From positions 25,512,115-25,576,114 of the forward strand of contig CP092868.1 of assembly GCA_030710605.1 (NCBI GenBank): a stretch of DNA of 64,000 nt, in the 5' to 3' direction. A program made the translations under genes and the position numbers. The notes beneath the pieces are model-generated. The model worked only from the letters and a program-made list of their open reading frames with translations. It did not search any database and was not told the DNA's origin. The DNA comes from Cordylochernes scorpioides (taxonomy: Eukaryota > Arthropoda > Arachnida > Pseudoscorpiones > Chernetidae). Each line of letters opens with the position of its first letter. The first letter of the stretch is position 1. Shown here in pieces: positions 20,560 through 30,842 of the stretch.

Positions 20560-20967
20560 ATATAAACTCTCTGGTAAGAGAGGACACTCTGGCTCTGCTC
20601 TGTAAATAGGTGTCTTCTCCTCTTCTTTCTTATCTCCACACTGGGTGAAGTAGAATGCGTCTGCCTTTGTCATTAAGACTGGAAGCACTACTCAGTGGCA
20701 GCCGACTTGGCTCAAAAAAAAAAGGCCACCTCTGACATGAGGAACAGACGCCATGTACAGCCGCTCCTAACATGGAGTACAAACACTGCTCATCCTGTAT
20801 CCCTGGATTAGGAGTCCTTACAGGGAACTATCAGCTGGGCCAACTGAACCCAGGTTTTTTACCGAGCTTGTTACTGATCCCCCTCCTCCTTTTTCATCCG
20901 GGTTTGGGACCGGCAAAGGCGGAGTTGTAAATAGGTGCTGTCCTTTAGAGAGAGGTAGGTTGTACTG
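20560..20967. mobile_element. P1 element hosting SINE-B
   Basis: Interior P1 sequence ctctctggtaagagaggaca and right part gtcctttagagagaggtagg ... ttgtactg. SINE-B sits between. The left end is not visible near the gap. Confidence 0.7.
20613..20925 (-). mobile_element. SINE-B, 12-bp TSD
   Basis: Flanked by tgtaaataggtg (20601-20612, 20926-20937). Head aactccgcctttgccggtcc, tail gtggagataagaaagaagag. A clean copy showing 12-bp target duplications for this SINE. Confidence 0.93.
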
Positions 20968-21012
20968 TAGAGGAAAAAGCAACAGGCTGAATTAGAGTGT
21001 AAAAGGATATAC

Positions 21013-21174
21013 CTGGAGGGATGAAGTCTCTGTGCAGCTTGCAGTCCAGAGAAGAGGAAAACAGCACCAAGAGCTGATCTCTGCAACAACACCTTCCAGC
21101 ACTCTGGAACTGGGTCCATCTCCAACTCCAGTCTTCCAAAGTGACCTCGGCTGTCTTGGATGATGGCAAACCAC
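21013..21174 (-). CDS. SPIDR: SPIDR homologue, exon H (right arm only)
   Basis: Minus strand: acceptor gttccag, donor TCCAG|gtatat; one base, 53 codons, two bases, which fits exon G. Reads RWFAIIQDSRGHFGRLELEM, then CWKVLLQRSALGAVFLFSGL. Matches the ACLLVQDACGMFGEVHLEF region of vertebrate SPIDR, where the OB-fold part begins. It is the last SPIDR exon visible; downstream exons should lie past the gap. Confidence 0.8.
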
Positions 21175-21271
21175 CTGGAACATATTTAGGTCTTTCAATG
21201 TCTTTATTTTTATTTTATTTTTTTTTTACTTTTCCTCAATGTCTTTGTGAAAGATAGAATCCTCTGAAATA

Positions 21272-21800
21272 TAAAGTGTAACAAAACACAGAGGATAAGT
21301 TTCTTGTTTTATTTAAATCTCTCAAGCTTTCCTGTATAACAAACCCTTTTACAGGAGTATATAACCTTGTTGTTGTTTCTTATCCCCTTGTGTAAAGATT
21401 ACACAAATTCCATAAGTTCATGCTCCTTGAGCTGTTTTATGATGAGCAGTGGCCTCTCCTAAAGGTCCTTTTTAGTACATCTAATGCAAGCTAGAATGTG
21501 TTGTGGAGCTGTAGGTGCTAAGCTACATTTTGGGCAAGTGGAGTAGATTTTGTTGTTATTTTCTATCTTCAATGGCTTGAGATGGCCTGTTCTAAATCTT
21601 GTTAGTGTTATTTGATGCTGTCTGATGTTCAGAGCTCCTCCTGGGTCCACTCCACTGTACCAACTGTGCTTAGGTGGGAATATAACCTTGTTATATGCCA
21701 AAATTGCATACTCCTGTAGAAAGGTTTGTGATATTTGCGAAAGCTTGAGAGATTGTTTACATAAAACAAGAAACCTAACCTCTGTGTTTTGTTACATTTT
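21272..21800. mobile_element. Foldback MITE hosting LINE-b
   Basis: Inverted arms: gtaacaaaacacagaggata ... tttcttgttttatttaaatc ... and the mirror ... caagaaacctaacctctgtg. LINE-b is inserted in the loop region. Confidence 0.8.
21372..21679 (-). mobile_element. LINE-b, 5'-truncated, 13-bp TSD
   Basis: Flanked by atataaccttgtt (21359-21371, 21680-21692). Minus frame HQITLTRFRTGHLKPLKIEN, then CPKCSLAPTAPQHILACIRC; tail gtgtaatctttacacaaggg and gataagaaacaac. Confidence 0.93.
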
Positions 21801-21999
21801 CAATGTCTTATTGTCATTTCTTACCCCCTTGTGCAAAGATTACACAAATTCCATGAGTCCATGCTCCTTGAGCATTTTTTTTAATAATGTGTATTTTTTT
21901 TTCACCCACGTTCCCCTAATATTTGACTTATCTGAATTAAAAACATTGCTACAGCTATATAGATAAACATAATAGATAATATTAATCCCCCGTGTTCAA

Positions 22000-22228
22000 T
22001 TAAATAAATTGAAGATCCATTCTGGAATAAGATTCTTTATTAGTTTTTTATTAACCTAAAGTTTTAAAGCTTATCAGGTCTTTGAGACAGGAGAGTAACA
22101 CAATAACTAAATTCTGAATAATTGTGTTGCTCCCATTTTGAAGAGCTGATAAGCCTAAAAGCTTGAATTAGTAAAGAAAACGATAAAAGAAACTTATTCC
22201 TGGATGGATCTTGTATTTATTTATACAT
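22000..22228. mobile_element. Foldback MITE
   Basis: Inverted arms taaataaattgaagatccat ... and its mirror ... tggatggatcttgtatttat, about 90 bp each; loop around taacacaataactaaattct. Confidence 0.8.
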
Positions 22229-22367
22229 AAACATAGGTCTGGAGGGAGTTAGTGCCATAGTACAGAACCTGCAAATATCCTAGGGTAGAGGAAAATGATC
22301 ATAGTAATACTATAGTAATGAATTCCTATCTTCTTTAAAACTCCACCTTTTAAATTTTTAATATCTA

Positions 22368-22778
22368 CAGTAAAATCCCTCTATAGTGAATCCCAATGGA
22401 ACTGAACCTATGGTTCACTATAGTTATCTTCTTCTTTCTTATATCCACTCAATCATATTAGGGTATAAAGTCTGTAGAGAGTTTTGATGGTGTCTGCTGG
22501 GGAAGAGTAGAAATCATCAATGGTTGAGTCAATACAGTCAATAATATGTTTTGGGGTTGCAGGTTGACACTTAGTACATAGTGGGAAAACCTTGCAACCA
22601 TTCTGGAAAGTCATTGTTCGTAGATGACCAGACTTAAGTTTGGAAATCAAAGACTGTTGATACCACTATAGTTATGGTTCGTTATAGCCATAGTTCACTG
22701 TATTATAAAATGGGGATTATATCAGGTTGGTTATAAGGGAAGGTTCACTCTAACCCAGGTTTATTTTAGCAGGGTTTT

Positions 22779-22782
<4 letters not shown>
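22368..22782. mobile_element. P3 element hosting LINE-a
   Basis: Ends cagtaaaatccctctatagt and agggttttattg; interior gaatcccaatggaactgaac. LINE-a is inserted at 22428. Confidence 0.82.
22428..22663 (-). mobile_element. LINE-a, 5'-truncated, 12-bp TSD
   Basis: Flanked by cactatagttat (22416-22427, 22664-22675). Minus frame SLISKLKSGHLRTMTFQNGC, then FPLCTKCQPATPKHIIDC, ending RLYTLI-stop; tail gattgagtggatataagaaa. Shares the knuckle with LINE-b and LINE-e. Confidence 0.93.

Positions 22783-22818
<36 letters not shown>
22783..22818. repeat. (TA)n microsatellite
   Basis: About 17 TA dinucleotides between P3 and P2. Confidence 0.95.
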
Positions 22819-22821
<3 letters not shown>

Positions 22822-22979
22822 TTAAACCTGTCTATAGCGCCTTCCTCTCTATAGAGCCCGATTTTAAGCATTAAAATGTAAACATTTTACATTAAAAGTG
22901 ACCTGTCTATAGCACCCCCTCTCTATAGCACCCTATTTTGGTGAGTCTCAAGATGGGGCGCTATAGACAGGTTTAACTG
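22819..22979. mobile_element. P2 element, intact
   Basis: CAGTTAAACCTGTCTATAGC to the mirrored ATAGACAGGTTTAACTG, 161 bp, no insertion. Serves as reference for the interrupted copies. Confidence 0.92.
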
Positions 22980-23024
22980 TGTATATACAGTAAGGGGACA
23001 TCAGAAAAGAAGTCAGTAGTATAC

Positions 23025-23226
23025 CTGGGATGGAGACAGCCCACCCTCTGTACCCTGGCAGCCACAGACACAGGAACCACGGCAGCAGCTGAACAACCCC
23101 CGGCCTGCTCCACAGCCTCCAGGATGGTGAGATGTGTTGCCTGGTGGTGGAGGGACCGACCCTGGAGAGGCACCACCTCCAGCAAACCTCCCAGACCCCT
23201 GGCCACCATAGGGGAGGGTGGGGTCC
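23025..23226 (-). CDS. SPIDR: SPIDR homologue, exon G (right arm only)
   Basis: Donor CCCAG|gtatac. The acceptor is most likely cttactcccag before GG, giving two bases, 66 codons and two bases, in phase with F and H. Ends PLQGRSLHHQATHLTILEAV, EQAGGCSAAAVVPVSVAARV, QRVGCLHPR, matching the TPLRDSLLDVVESQG...RVVVQRVYSLPSR region of vertebrate SPIDR. GC-rich and proline/glycine-rich at its start; the frame stays open to about 23283, so an upstream acceptor is possible. Confidence 0.75.
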
Positions 23227-23426
23227 CTGGGAGTAAGCTGGAGTCTACTCCAGGGCACAGGCTGGGGACCACTTGACCCCCCTCTGGACATCATTCCTTT
23301 CTGATACCCCTACAGAGCTAAGGATCATCTTTGGTACAGTCCTCCACTCTGCCAACTGAGCTATCAAGGCTAGAAAATAAGTGAAGCAAAAATGGTAAAA
23401 TGTTATTTTTCAACACAATCCTGACC

Positions 23427-23580
23427 TCAAGGTAATAAGACCAAATCCAAATAAATAAATAGTGTGTGATGTTTCGGTAACAACACTGTGTTGTTACCGA
23501 AACATCACACACTATTTATTTATTTGGATTTGGTCTTATTACCTTTTAGTTCTATCTATGATCAAATTGTGCCTTATCAT
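23427..23580. mobile_element. IR-1 element, compact hairpin
   Basis: aaggtaataagaccaaatcc ... gtttcggtaacaacactgtg and immediate mirror gtgttgttaccgaaacatca. Almost perfect palindrome of about 120 bp. Confidence 0.88.
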
Positions 23581-23685
23581 TCATAGAAGGGTAAATAATG
23601 GGAAGGTGTGTTATTGAGGGGGCTACTGGTCTAGAGGAGCCATGTCTATCTATACTCTACTGATCCAAGGAAATACAAGACTCAC

Positions 23686-23831
23686 CGGCCTTACAAGGAC
23701 AGATCCAGGGAAGTGTCTTGAGCTGAGGACAACTTGTGTCTTCAGCAAGCTGAGGGGTCTTCACCACTTCCAGGTAGTAGCAGCAGAGCAACAGAGTAGT
23801 TCCAGGACCTTCCACCAACTTCAGTCTCTGC
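23686..23831 (-). CDS. SPIDR: SPIDR homologue, exon F' (right arm)
   Basis: Mirror of 19480-19625, same 146 bp, same splice sites. Substitutions such as accact to actact (silent). Followed downstream on - by exons G and H, so this arm holds the longer gene. Confidence 0.87.
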
Positions 23832-23896
23832 CTGTGAAACCAAAACTTGATAAATTTTAGCATATTGGTTTGGATAGCATCTCAAATTTCTCAGTT

Positions 23897-24202
23897 GTTA
23901 TTTCTTATCCCATTTTGCAAAGATTATACAAATTACATGAGTCTATGCTCCTTGAGCTATTTCTAATCTAATGAAATGAGTGTAGGGGTGAAGCTTTTGA
24001 TCGTGGCAAAATGATCCAGGCACACTTTGGTCAAAGTCTGAATTTGCCTGTAATTTGAGGCTATTCCTAACATGGAAGCAGACACCTTTGATGCCAACTC
24101 TAACATGAGTACAGATGCAGTTCCACCGTATCCCTGGAGAGGAACCCTTGCTGAGTTCTATCAACTGGTTCAGTTGAACTCAGCATTTTCAAAGAGATCT
24201 TA
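23897..24202 (-). mobile_element. SINE-C, 3' part (right arm)
   Basis: Mirror of 18022-18330, with tail gggataagaaataac at its low-coordinate end. Confidence 0.85.
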
Positions 24203-24415
24203 TGCTCCAATGGCCCCCGCGTCTTGCAAAAGTCCAACCCCACCAGCGAGTGCAAGTAACCAAACGGAGCTCTGGCACATTTGTAAGTGCAAAGTCGAAC
24301 TGCTTTTCATATGTGTAGACATGTGGTGCGCTTACAGTAAAAAGCAGACGCTAACTACCCACCATGATTATCATGGCCTGTACTACGTGTACTAGGGATA
24401 AGCAAGCAAAAAAAA
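24203..24415 (+). mobile_element. SINE-A, 5'-truncated (right arm)
   Basis: Mirror of 17806-18021; tail actagggataagcaagc(A)n. Confidence 0.85.
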
Positions 24416-24650
24416 GATATCTTTCTCCTCTTCTAACAATGCTGCTGTTGGTCTGCAACTGCTTATTTGTCAGAGTTATTCTGCTTGTTTCACAGCTGGC
24501 CTTCATATCTGAAGGTCATTCCCCTATCCGCCACCTGGGGATGTGGCCTGTAGTAATCTCAGCTTTGCAGAGGGGTTTGAAAGAGTGGCAAATTGAACTT
24601 GCTTCTCAGTTACACACAGGAGAGCTGATCTAGTTGAAGCTCTACACAAG
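24416..24650 (-). mobile_element. SINE-C, 5' part (right arm)
   Basis: Mirror of 17577-17805 (caatgctgctgttggtctgc, cttcatatctgaaggtcatt). The open frame here (24364-24633) is repeat-derived. Confidence 0.75.
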
Positions 24651-24652
24651 AA

Positions 24653-25373
24653 GGTAAGGCACAATTTGGATTATTCTATATACAGTTACGAGCGTCATTT
24701 TTCATCAGTTATCTCTGTCACCGTTTGCTTTTTTTCTGGAATGGCGCCCTCCTATTGGTTGGCTACGGTCACGCCACCTTTGCCCCCCCCCACTCGCCAT
24801 TTCGTCTTTGTAACTATTGTGTTGGAGCGGGTCGCTCCCTAAATAAATGCATATATTAGATAATAACCAAATGGAATCCTCTCTTTCTTTTTCCCAGTAA
24901 GAGACGCCTACGGAAGCCAACAGTACATAGACAGATAAAGCACATAGGCTATAGTTATTAACTAATATATGCATTTATTTAAGGCGCCAATTTATAATTG
25001 TAACAAATAGTATTTGAATCAAAACATTCAATCGGGTAAAACACAGGCGTTGGCCGGGTCATTCGGCTAGTAGATTATAAACACAAGGTAATAAGACCAA
25101 ATCCAAATAAATAAATAGTGTGTGACATTTCGGTAACAGCGTTGTCACCATCTTCAGACAAAAGTACTGAATGAGAAAATATATCACAGCATGTTTTAAA
25201 TAGTTAGTACTGTTATCAAGTGTGTAAATAAGATAGCAGATAAGAACAATAACAGTAACTATTTAAAACATGCTGTGGTATTTTTTTCTAATTCAGTACT
25301 TTTGTCTGAAGATGGTAACAACATTGTTACCAAAACGTCACATACTATTTATTTGGATTTGGTCTTATTTCCT
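24653..25373. mobile_element. IR-1 element interrupted by Hel-1 (right arm)
   Basis: Mirror of 16895-17566 without LINE-b but with a Helitron in the terminal extension. Middle section gataagaacaataacagtaa shows the uninterrupted LINE-b target. Confidence 0.88.
24674..25070 (+). mobile_element. Hel-1, non-autonomous Helitron
   Basis: 397 bp, 5' TTCTATATACAGTTACGAGC, 3' hairpin acaggcgttggccgggtc then ATTCGGCTAG. Compared with the left arm (ggattatagattataaac), it is inserted cleanly between A and T with no target duplication. Interior ttggctacggtcacgccacc and gttggagcgggtcgctccct. Confidence 0.92.
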
Positions 25374-25402
25374 TGTGTCTCTAGACAAGAAGATGTAATC
25401 AC

Positions 25403-25567
25403 CAAGGAGGGTGGACACGTAGGTGCTGTCCTGGAGCCAGTTTGACATGAGCTGGGAAGCCCTGAGGCAGCACCAGGATATAATCTCCACAGAAGGCCAA
25501 GGTAAGTCCTTCTTGGTTGCGGACAGTTTGCACCATGAGCTCCAGGTCCTGGTCTGAACCAAACATA
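25403..25567 (-). CDS. SPIDR: SPIDR homologue, exon E' (right arm)
   Basis: Mirror of 16706-16870, same 165 bp and splice sites, open frame preserved. One change visible is catatcctgg against tatatcctgg (His to Tyr in GDH/GDY region by position, to be confirmed by alignment). Confidence 0.85.
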
Positions 25568-25698
25568 CTGGGTTTTAAGATAATAGTGAGAAATTATTTG
25601 GCCATATTCTAACATGGACTAGCAATATGTATTTTATGCATTTTTTAAAAATTTTGTTATTGTTTCTTATCCCCTTGTGAAAAGATTACACAAATTCG

Positions 25699-25826
25699 AT
25701 AAGGCACAATTTGGATTATAGATTATAAACACAAGGTAATAAGACCAAATCCAAATAAATAGTGTGTGATGTTTCGGTAACAACACTGTCACACCCTATT
25801 TATTTATTTGGTCTTATTACCTTGTG
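25699..25826. mobile_element. IR-1 element, short (right arm)
   Basis: Mirror of 16444-16575, slightly rearranged centre (gtttcggtaacaacactgtc). Confidence 0.85.
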
Positions 25827-25871
25827 ATTACACAAATTCCATGAATCCATGCTCCACTCGAGCCTTTTTTA

Positions 25872-25975
25872 AAAATTTAATTATCCCTAATACATGTTAT
25901 ACAGGCCATGCTAATAATGAAGGGTAGTAGTTGATGACTGCTTTTACTGTAAGTACACCACATGTCTCTCATGCT
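25872..25975 (-). mobile_element. SINE-A 3' fragment (right arm)
   Basis: Mirror of 16296-16402. Confidence 0.78.
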
Positions 25976-26044
25976 TACCCCTCTGTACCTGGCCTCTGGT
26001 GCAATGGACATTGTTGGGAGGTACAGTAAACCCTCTACACGATC

Positions 26045-26372
26045 TGTCTTGTTCTAGTAGACTTGATGCTGTAACCAGGAGGGACACTCCCCCTTTAAAA
26101 ATCCTGAGTTTAACTGACCTGGTTGATGGTCCTCAACAAGGGTCCCACTCCAGGAATACGGAGGAGCTGTGTCTGTACTCATGTTAGAGTGCAGCAAAGG
26201 CTTCCATGTTAGGAACAGCCTCAAACTACAGGCAAAAGTCAGACTTTCACCAAAGTGTGTCATGGTACCATGATCAACGAAAGCTGCACCCCTATACCCC
26301 ATTCCATGAGATCATGACTTCATGGGATTCGTGTAATCTTTACACAAGGGGATAAGAAACAACAACAACAAC
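26045..26372 (+). mobile_element. SINE-C (right arm)
   Basis: Core cctgagtttaactgacctgg ... tactcatgttagagtgcagc, tail gggattcgtgtaatctttac, acaaggggataagaaacaac, (aac)n. Best-preserved SINE-C 3' end. Confidence 0.88.
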
Positions 26373-26398
26373 ACCACATGTCAAAACAAGTAGAAAGT

Positions 26399-26695
26399 AA
26401 ACACAAGGTAATAAGACCAAATCCAAATAAATAAATAGTGTGTGACGTTTCGGTAACAGCGTTGTTACCATCTTCAGACAAAAGTACTGAATGAGAGAAT
26501 TTTACCACAGCATGCTTTTAAATAGTTCCTGTTATCAAGTGTGTAAACAAGCATGCTGTGGTAAAATTCTCTCATTCAGTACTTTTGTCTGAAGATGGTA
26601 ACAACGCTGTTACCGAAACGTCACACACTATTTATTTATTTGGATTTGGTCTTATTACCTTGTGTTTATAATCTACAATCCAAATTGTGCCTCAT
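26399..26695. mobile_element. IR-1 element, intact (right arm)
   Basis: Flanked by caagtagaaagt (26387-26398, 26696-26707). Plus-strand right half: ttttgtctgaagatggtaac, aacgctgttaccgaaacg, tcacacactatttatttatt, then the extension ending ttgtgcctcat. Best copy for studying the hammerhead-like core (26586-26625). Confidence 0.93.
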
Positions 26696-26702
26696 CAAGT
26701 AG

Positions 26703-26920
26703 AAAGTAGTTCAACTTTTGCACTTACAAATATGTCAAAGCCCTGTTTATTTATTTACACTCACTAGTGGGGTTGAACTTTGCAAGAATCGGGAATAACC
26801 CCATTGGAGCATTTTTTTTATTCAGGAAAAAAAGGCACCCAATGCGGGATTTGATTCTGGGTCGTGGCTTTTGGAAATCAATGGTTTATAACCCTCGTCC
26901 ATCCCGACCACTTAAATTTT
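26703..26920 (-). mobile_element. SINE-A, old copy (right arm)
   Basis: Mirror of 15342-15561. Confidence 0.75.
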
Positions 26921-27184
26921 TAGTAAAATTAAAAACGAGTGAGCTTTCAGAGAAAAAAAAAAAAAAGTTCTTTAAATGGATTTTTTGAATGCTAAAAAAA
27001 AAAAGAGTCAAATAAAAATATTTGTCTCTTTTTCAGCCTTAAAAAGTCAGTTTTTTTTTCTAGGTGTGACCCAAATACTGTAGAACTACCTTCTTTAAGA
27101 GACAACAACATTTCTGCAACAAAGTTGCAGAGCCACAATTTCTACGATTATATTTTCAAAAAAAAAAAAAGAGAGAAAAGTAGT

Positions 27185-27383
27185 AAACACAAGGTAATAA
27201 GGGCGTATGTGCCCGAAAGCTCGAATATATTTGTTTTAATAAAGAAACGCAGCCCTTGATGCTTTGTTTTATTCATATATTCAATTGATAACAAGGTAAT
27301 AAGATTACACACTATTTATTTATTTGGATTTGGTCTTATTACCTTGTGTTTATAATCTATAATCCAAATTGTGCCTTATCAAG
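27185..27383. mobile_element. IR-1 element with an insertion
   Basis: aaggtaataag at 27192 is followed by about 90 bp not in the left arm (gggcgtatgtgcccgaaagc ... attcaattgataac), then aaggtaataag again and the IR-1 right half. The repeated acaaggtaataag looks like a target duplication of the inserted piece. Confidence 0.75.
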
Positions 27384-27513
27384 AGAAAAGTAGTGTTTAA
27401 AAATATTAGTTATTTTCATATTTTACTGAGTCTGAATTTCCTACAAAGATGGTATATAGGATCATTTGGATATGAAACCCAGTATCATTGGAATAGATGA
27501 TTGGTTTCACAGC

Positions 27514-27820
27514 TTTGCCGGTCCCAAGCCCGGATGAAAAAGGAGGAGAGGGGAGCAGTAACAAGCTCACTAAAAAAACCTGGGCTTAGCTGGCCCGGCT
27601 GATAGTACCCTGTAAGGGCTCCTAATCCAGGGATACAGGATGAGCAGCGTTTGTACTCCATGTTAGGAGCGGCTGTACATGGCGTCTGTTCCTCATGTCA
27701 GAGGCGGCCATTTCTTTTGGGGCTAAGTCGGCCTGCCACTGAGTAGTACTCCCAGTCTTAATGACAAAGGCAGACGCATTCTACTTCACCCAGTTTGGAG
27801 ATAAGAAAGAAGAAGAAGAC
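27514..27820 (+). mobile_element. SINE-B (right arm)
   Basis: gctttgccggtcccaagccc ... tttggagataagaaagaaga; mirror of 14537-14843. Confidence 0.88.
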
Positions 27821-27904
27821 AGCTCTTTTTACACATCTTTTAAGAAAGGATAGGTTTCATAAAGAAATAAATAGAAAAGAAGGTATAGTGTGACTCAGGT
27901 GTAC

Positions 27905-28002
27905 CTGTGGATTCCGCAGACTTGCGGTGATGGTGGTGCCATAGGGCCACCGCAGACTGCTCTCTGGACTCCAGTCGCAGCAGCTGCTCCGCCATCCCAC
28001 CT
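27905..28002 (-). CDS. SPIDR: SPIDR homologue, exon D' (right arm)
   Basis: Mirror of 14355-14452, 98 bp, same phase. Encodes the same MAEQLLRLESREQSAVALW block; near the end gaatccaca against gagtccaca changes Glu to Glu/Asn region by one base. Open. Confidence 0.87.
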
Positions 28003-28289
28003 CTACACATCAAGTTGAAAGTCCGGTTAGCAAGAGTTCCTCAGTCCCACCTTGTTATAACAGTAACAAAATTACTTATAAACATTTTATAACTTCAATT
28101 ACTTTTATCATTCAGTGTGATCTGTGGAGATAATATTTGTTATGTGAATGCTTCACAATTTTGCGTGTCATCCTTGCGAAGGGGCCATTGTTATGTGAAA
28201 CGCATTGCCAAAAATTACAAAATTTTAATGATAGATGTCAATTAAATTTTAAAGATTTTTTTGGATTGTTAAAACCATGTTGTGTGTTA

Positions 28290-30140
28290 TACTCTTGGAC
28301 AAAACATGAGGAAGTTTCAAAATTTAATGTCATCGGTCATCTATTTTTTTTTTTAAAGAATACAGAGGCAAATTTTGTTCACACTTGGTTATCTCATGTA
28401 TCTTCAATAAAGGTCACTGTAATATCTTTCAGAGTTATTATCTGAATCCCGATATACATGCTAAAAGGTACAACTTCCTTAAGTTTTGTCTATGAGTGTA
28501 TATAGTGTGTCTTCAATAAAGGTCACTGTAATATCTTTCAGAGTTATTGTCTGAATCCCGATATACATGCTAAAAGGTACAACTTCCTTAAGTTTTGTCC
28601 ATGAGTGTATATAGTGTGTCTTTAATAAAGGTCACTGTAATATCTTTCAGAGTTTTTGTCTGAATCCCGATATACATGCTAAAAGGTACAACTTCCTTAA
28701 GTTTTGTCCATGAGTGTATATAGTGTGTCTTTAATAAAGGTCACTGTAATATCTTTCAGAGTTTTTGTCTGAATCCCGATATACATGCTAAAAGGTACAA
28801 CTTCCTTAAGTTTTGTCCATGAGTGTATATAGTGTGTCTTCAATAAAGGTCACTGTAATATCTTTCAGAGTTATTGTCTGAATCCCGATATACATGCTAA
28901 AAGGTACAACTTCCTTAAGTTTTGTCCATGAGTGTATATAGTGTGTCTTTAATAAAGGTCACTGTAATATCTTTCAGAGTTTTTGTCTGAATCCCGATAT
29001 ACATGCTAAAAGGTACAACTTCCTTAAGTTTTGTCCATGAGTGTATATAGTGTGTCTTTAATAAAGGTCACTGTAATATCTTTCAGAGTTTTTGTCTGAA
29101 TCCCGATATACATGCTAAAAGGTACAACTTCCTTAAGTTTTGTCCATGAGTGTATATAGAGTGTCTTTAATAAAGGTCACTGTAATATCTTTCAGAGTTA
29201 TTGTCTGAATCCCGATATACATGCTAAAAGGTACAACTTCCTTAAGTTTTGTCCATGAGTGTATATAGTGTGTCTTTAATAAAGGTCACTGTAATATCTT
29301 TCAGAGTTTTTGTCTGAATCCCGATATACATGCTAAAAGGTACAACTTCCTTAAGTTTTGTCCATGAGTGTATATAGTGTGTCTTTAATAAAGGTCACTG
29401 TAATATCTTTCAGAGTTTTTGTCTGAATCCCGATATACATGCTAAAAGGTACAACTTCCTTAAGTTTTGTCCATGAGTGTATATAGTGTGTCTTCAATAA
29501 AGGTCACTGTAATATCTTTCAGAGTTATTGTCTGAATCCCGATATACATGCTAAAAGGTACAACTTCCTTAAGTTTTGTCCATGAGTGTATATAGTGTGT
29601 CTTTAATAAAGGTCACTGTAATATCTTTCAGAGTTTTTGTCTGAATCCCGATATACATGCTAAAAGGTACAACTTCCTTAAGTTTTGTCCATGAGTGTAT
29701 ATAGAGTGTCTTTAATAAAGGTCACTGTAATATCTTTCAGAGTTATTGTCTGAATCCCGATATACATGCTAAAAGGTACAACTTCCTTAAGTTTTGTCCA
29801 TGAGTGTATATAGTGTGTCTTTAATAAAGGTCACTGTAATATCTTTCAGAGTTTTTGTCTGAATCCCGATATACATGCTAAAAGGTACAACTTCCTTAAG
29901 TTTTGTCCATGAGTGTATATAGTGTGTCTTTAATAAAGGTCACTGTAATATCTTTCAGAGTTTTTGTCTGAATCCCGATATACATGCTAAAAGGTACAAC
30001 TTCCTTAAGTTTTGTCCATGAGTGTATATAGAGTGTCTTTAATAAAGGTCACTGTAATATCTTTCAGAGTTATTGTCTGAATCCCGATATACATGCTAAA
30101 AGGTACAACTTCCTTAAGTTTTGTCCATGGGTATAAATTT
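28290..30140. repeat. T1-derived tandem array, about 15 units of 109 bp
   Basis: A T1 MITE whose terminal ~109 bp (tgtctttaataaaggtcact ... ttaagttttgtccatgagtg) is repeated in tandem from about 28500 to 30125 with two unit types (gagttattgtc and gagtttttgtc) interspersed. Absent from the left arm, where the C-D intron is 3.3 kb shorter. Confidence 0.93.
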
Positions 30141-30310
30141 TCCCTGAAAATAATAGAAAAACAGTTTAATACAATATTAGAGCAGTATGGTAACTGGCAA
30201 AACCGCATATTTTTATCATTGTAGTAAGGACAGTAGAAAAATATTTTAATTGTCAAAGAAGGCGCAATAAATAATTTATATTTCCAATAAACAGAGGGTG
30301 AGATAATGTA

Positions 30311-30727
30311 CAACAACAACAACAAAAAGCCTTTATTTAGGGCCTCTCGCCCTATACAGGATTCGCCAGTTCACAATGGATGGGGAGAACACTGTGTGGC
30401 CTTTTTCCGGGATATAGTCTTGTGGAATCCAAATATCGCCATCGCTATATACCTATTCTTTGATATTTCATTAATTAGTGCCGGAAATGAAGGACAAAGT
30501 TGCCCCGTTTTATCATTTAGTTTTCGTCTTTCCTCAGACAGAGCAGCACAGTCAAATAAGTAGTGCAACATCTCCGTTGTTATTCCTGATCCACAGAAAG
30601 TGCATTTCAGGTCTTCACGCCTCAATAAAATCAGATGGTGTTCTCTGAAAAAAATTGAAAGGGTTCTAAATTGTGTGATTAATCTGATGACAGGAAAAGG
30701 GAGTTCACTTAAGAAATATTCTTTGGT
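30311..30727 (-). mobile_element. LINE-d, 5'-truncated, 15-bp TSD
   Basis: Flanked by gggtgagataatgta (30296-30310, 30728-30742), inside T1. Minus frame: LPFPVIRLITQFRTLSIFFR, then LRREDLKCTFCGSGITTEML, HYLFDCAALSEERRKL, ending ATQCSPHPL-stop. The 3' end has gccctaaataaaggcttttt then (gtt)n. A different LINE family from LINE-a, -b and -e. Confidence 0.92.
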
Positions 30728-30842
30728 GGGTGAGATAATGTATCATACTTATATTGATGAATGAATCCAGATATACAATGGTAAATGGTACAACTTCCTC
30801 AAGTTTTGTCCATGAGTACACAGGGTTAAAGCTATTGGAAAC

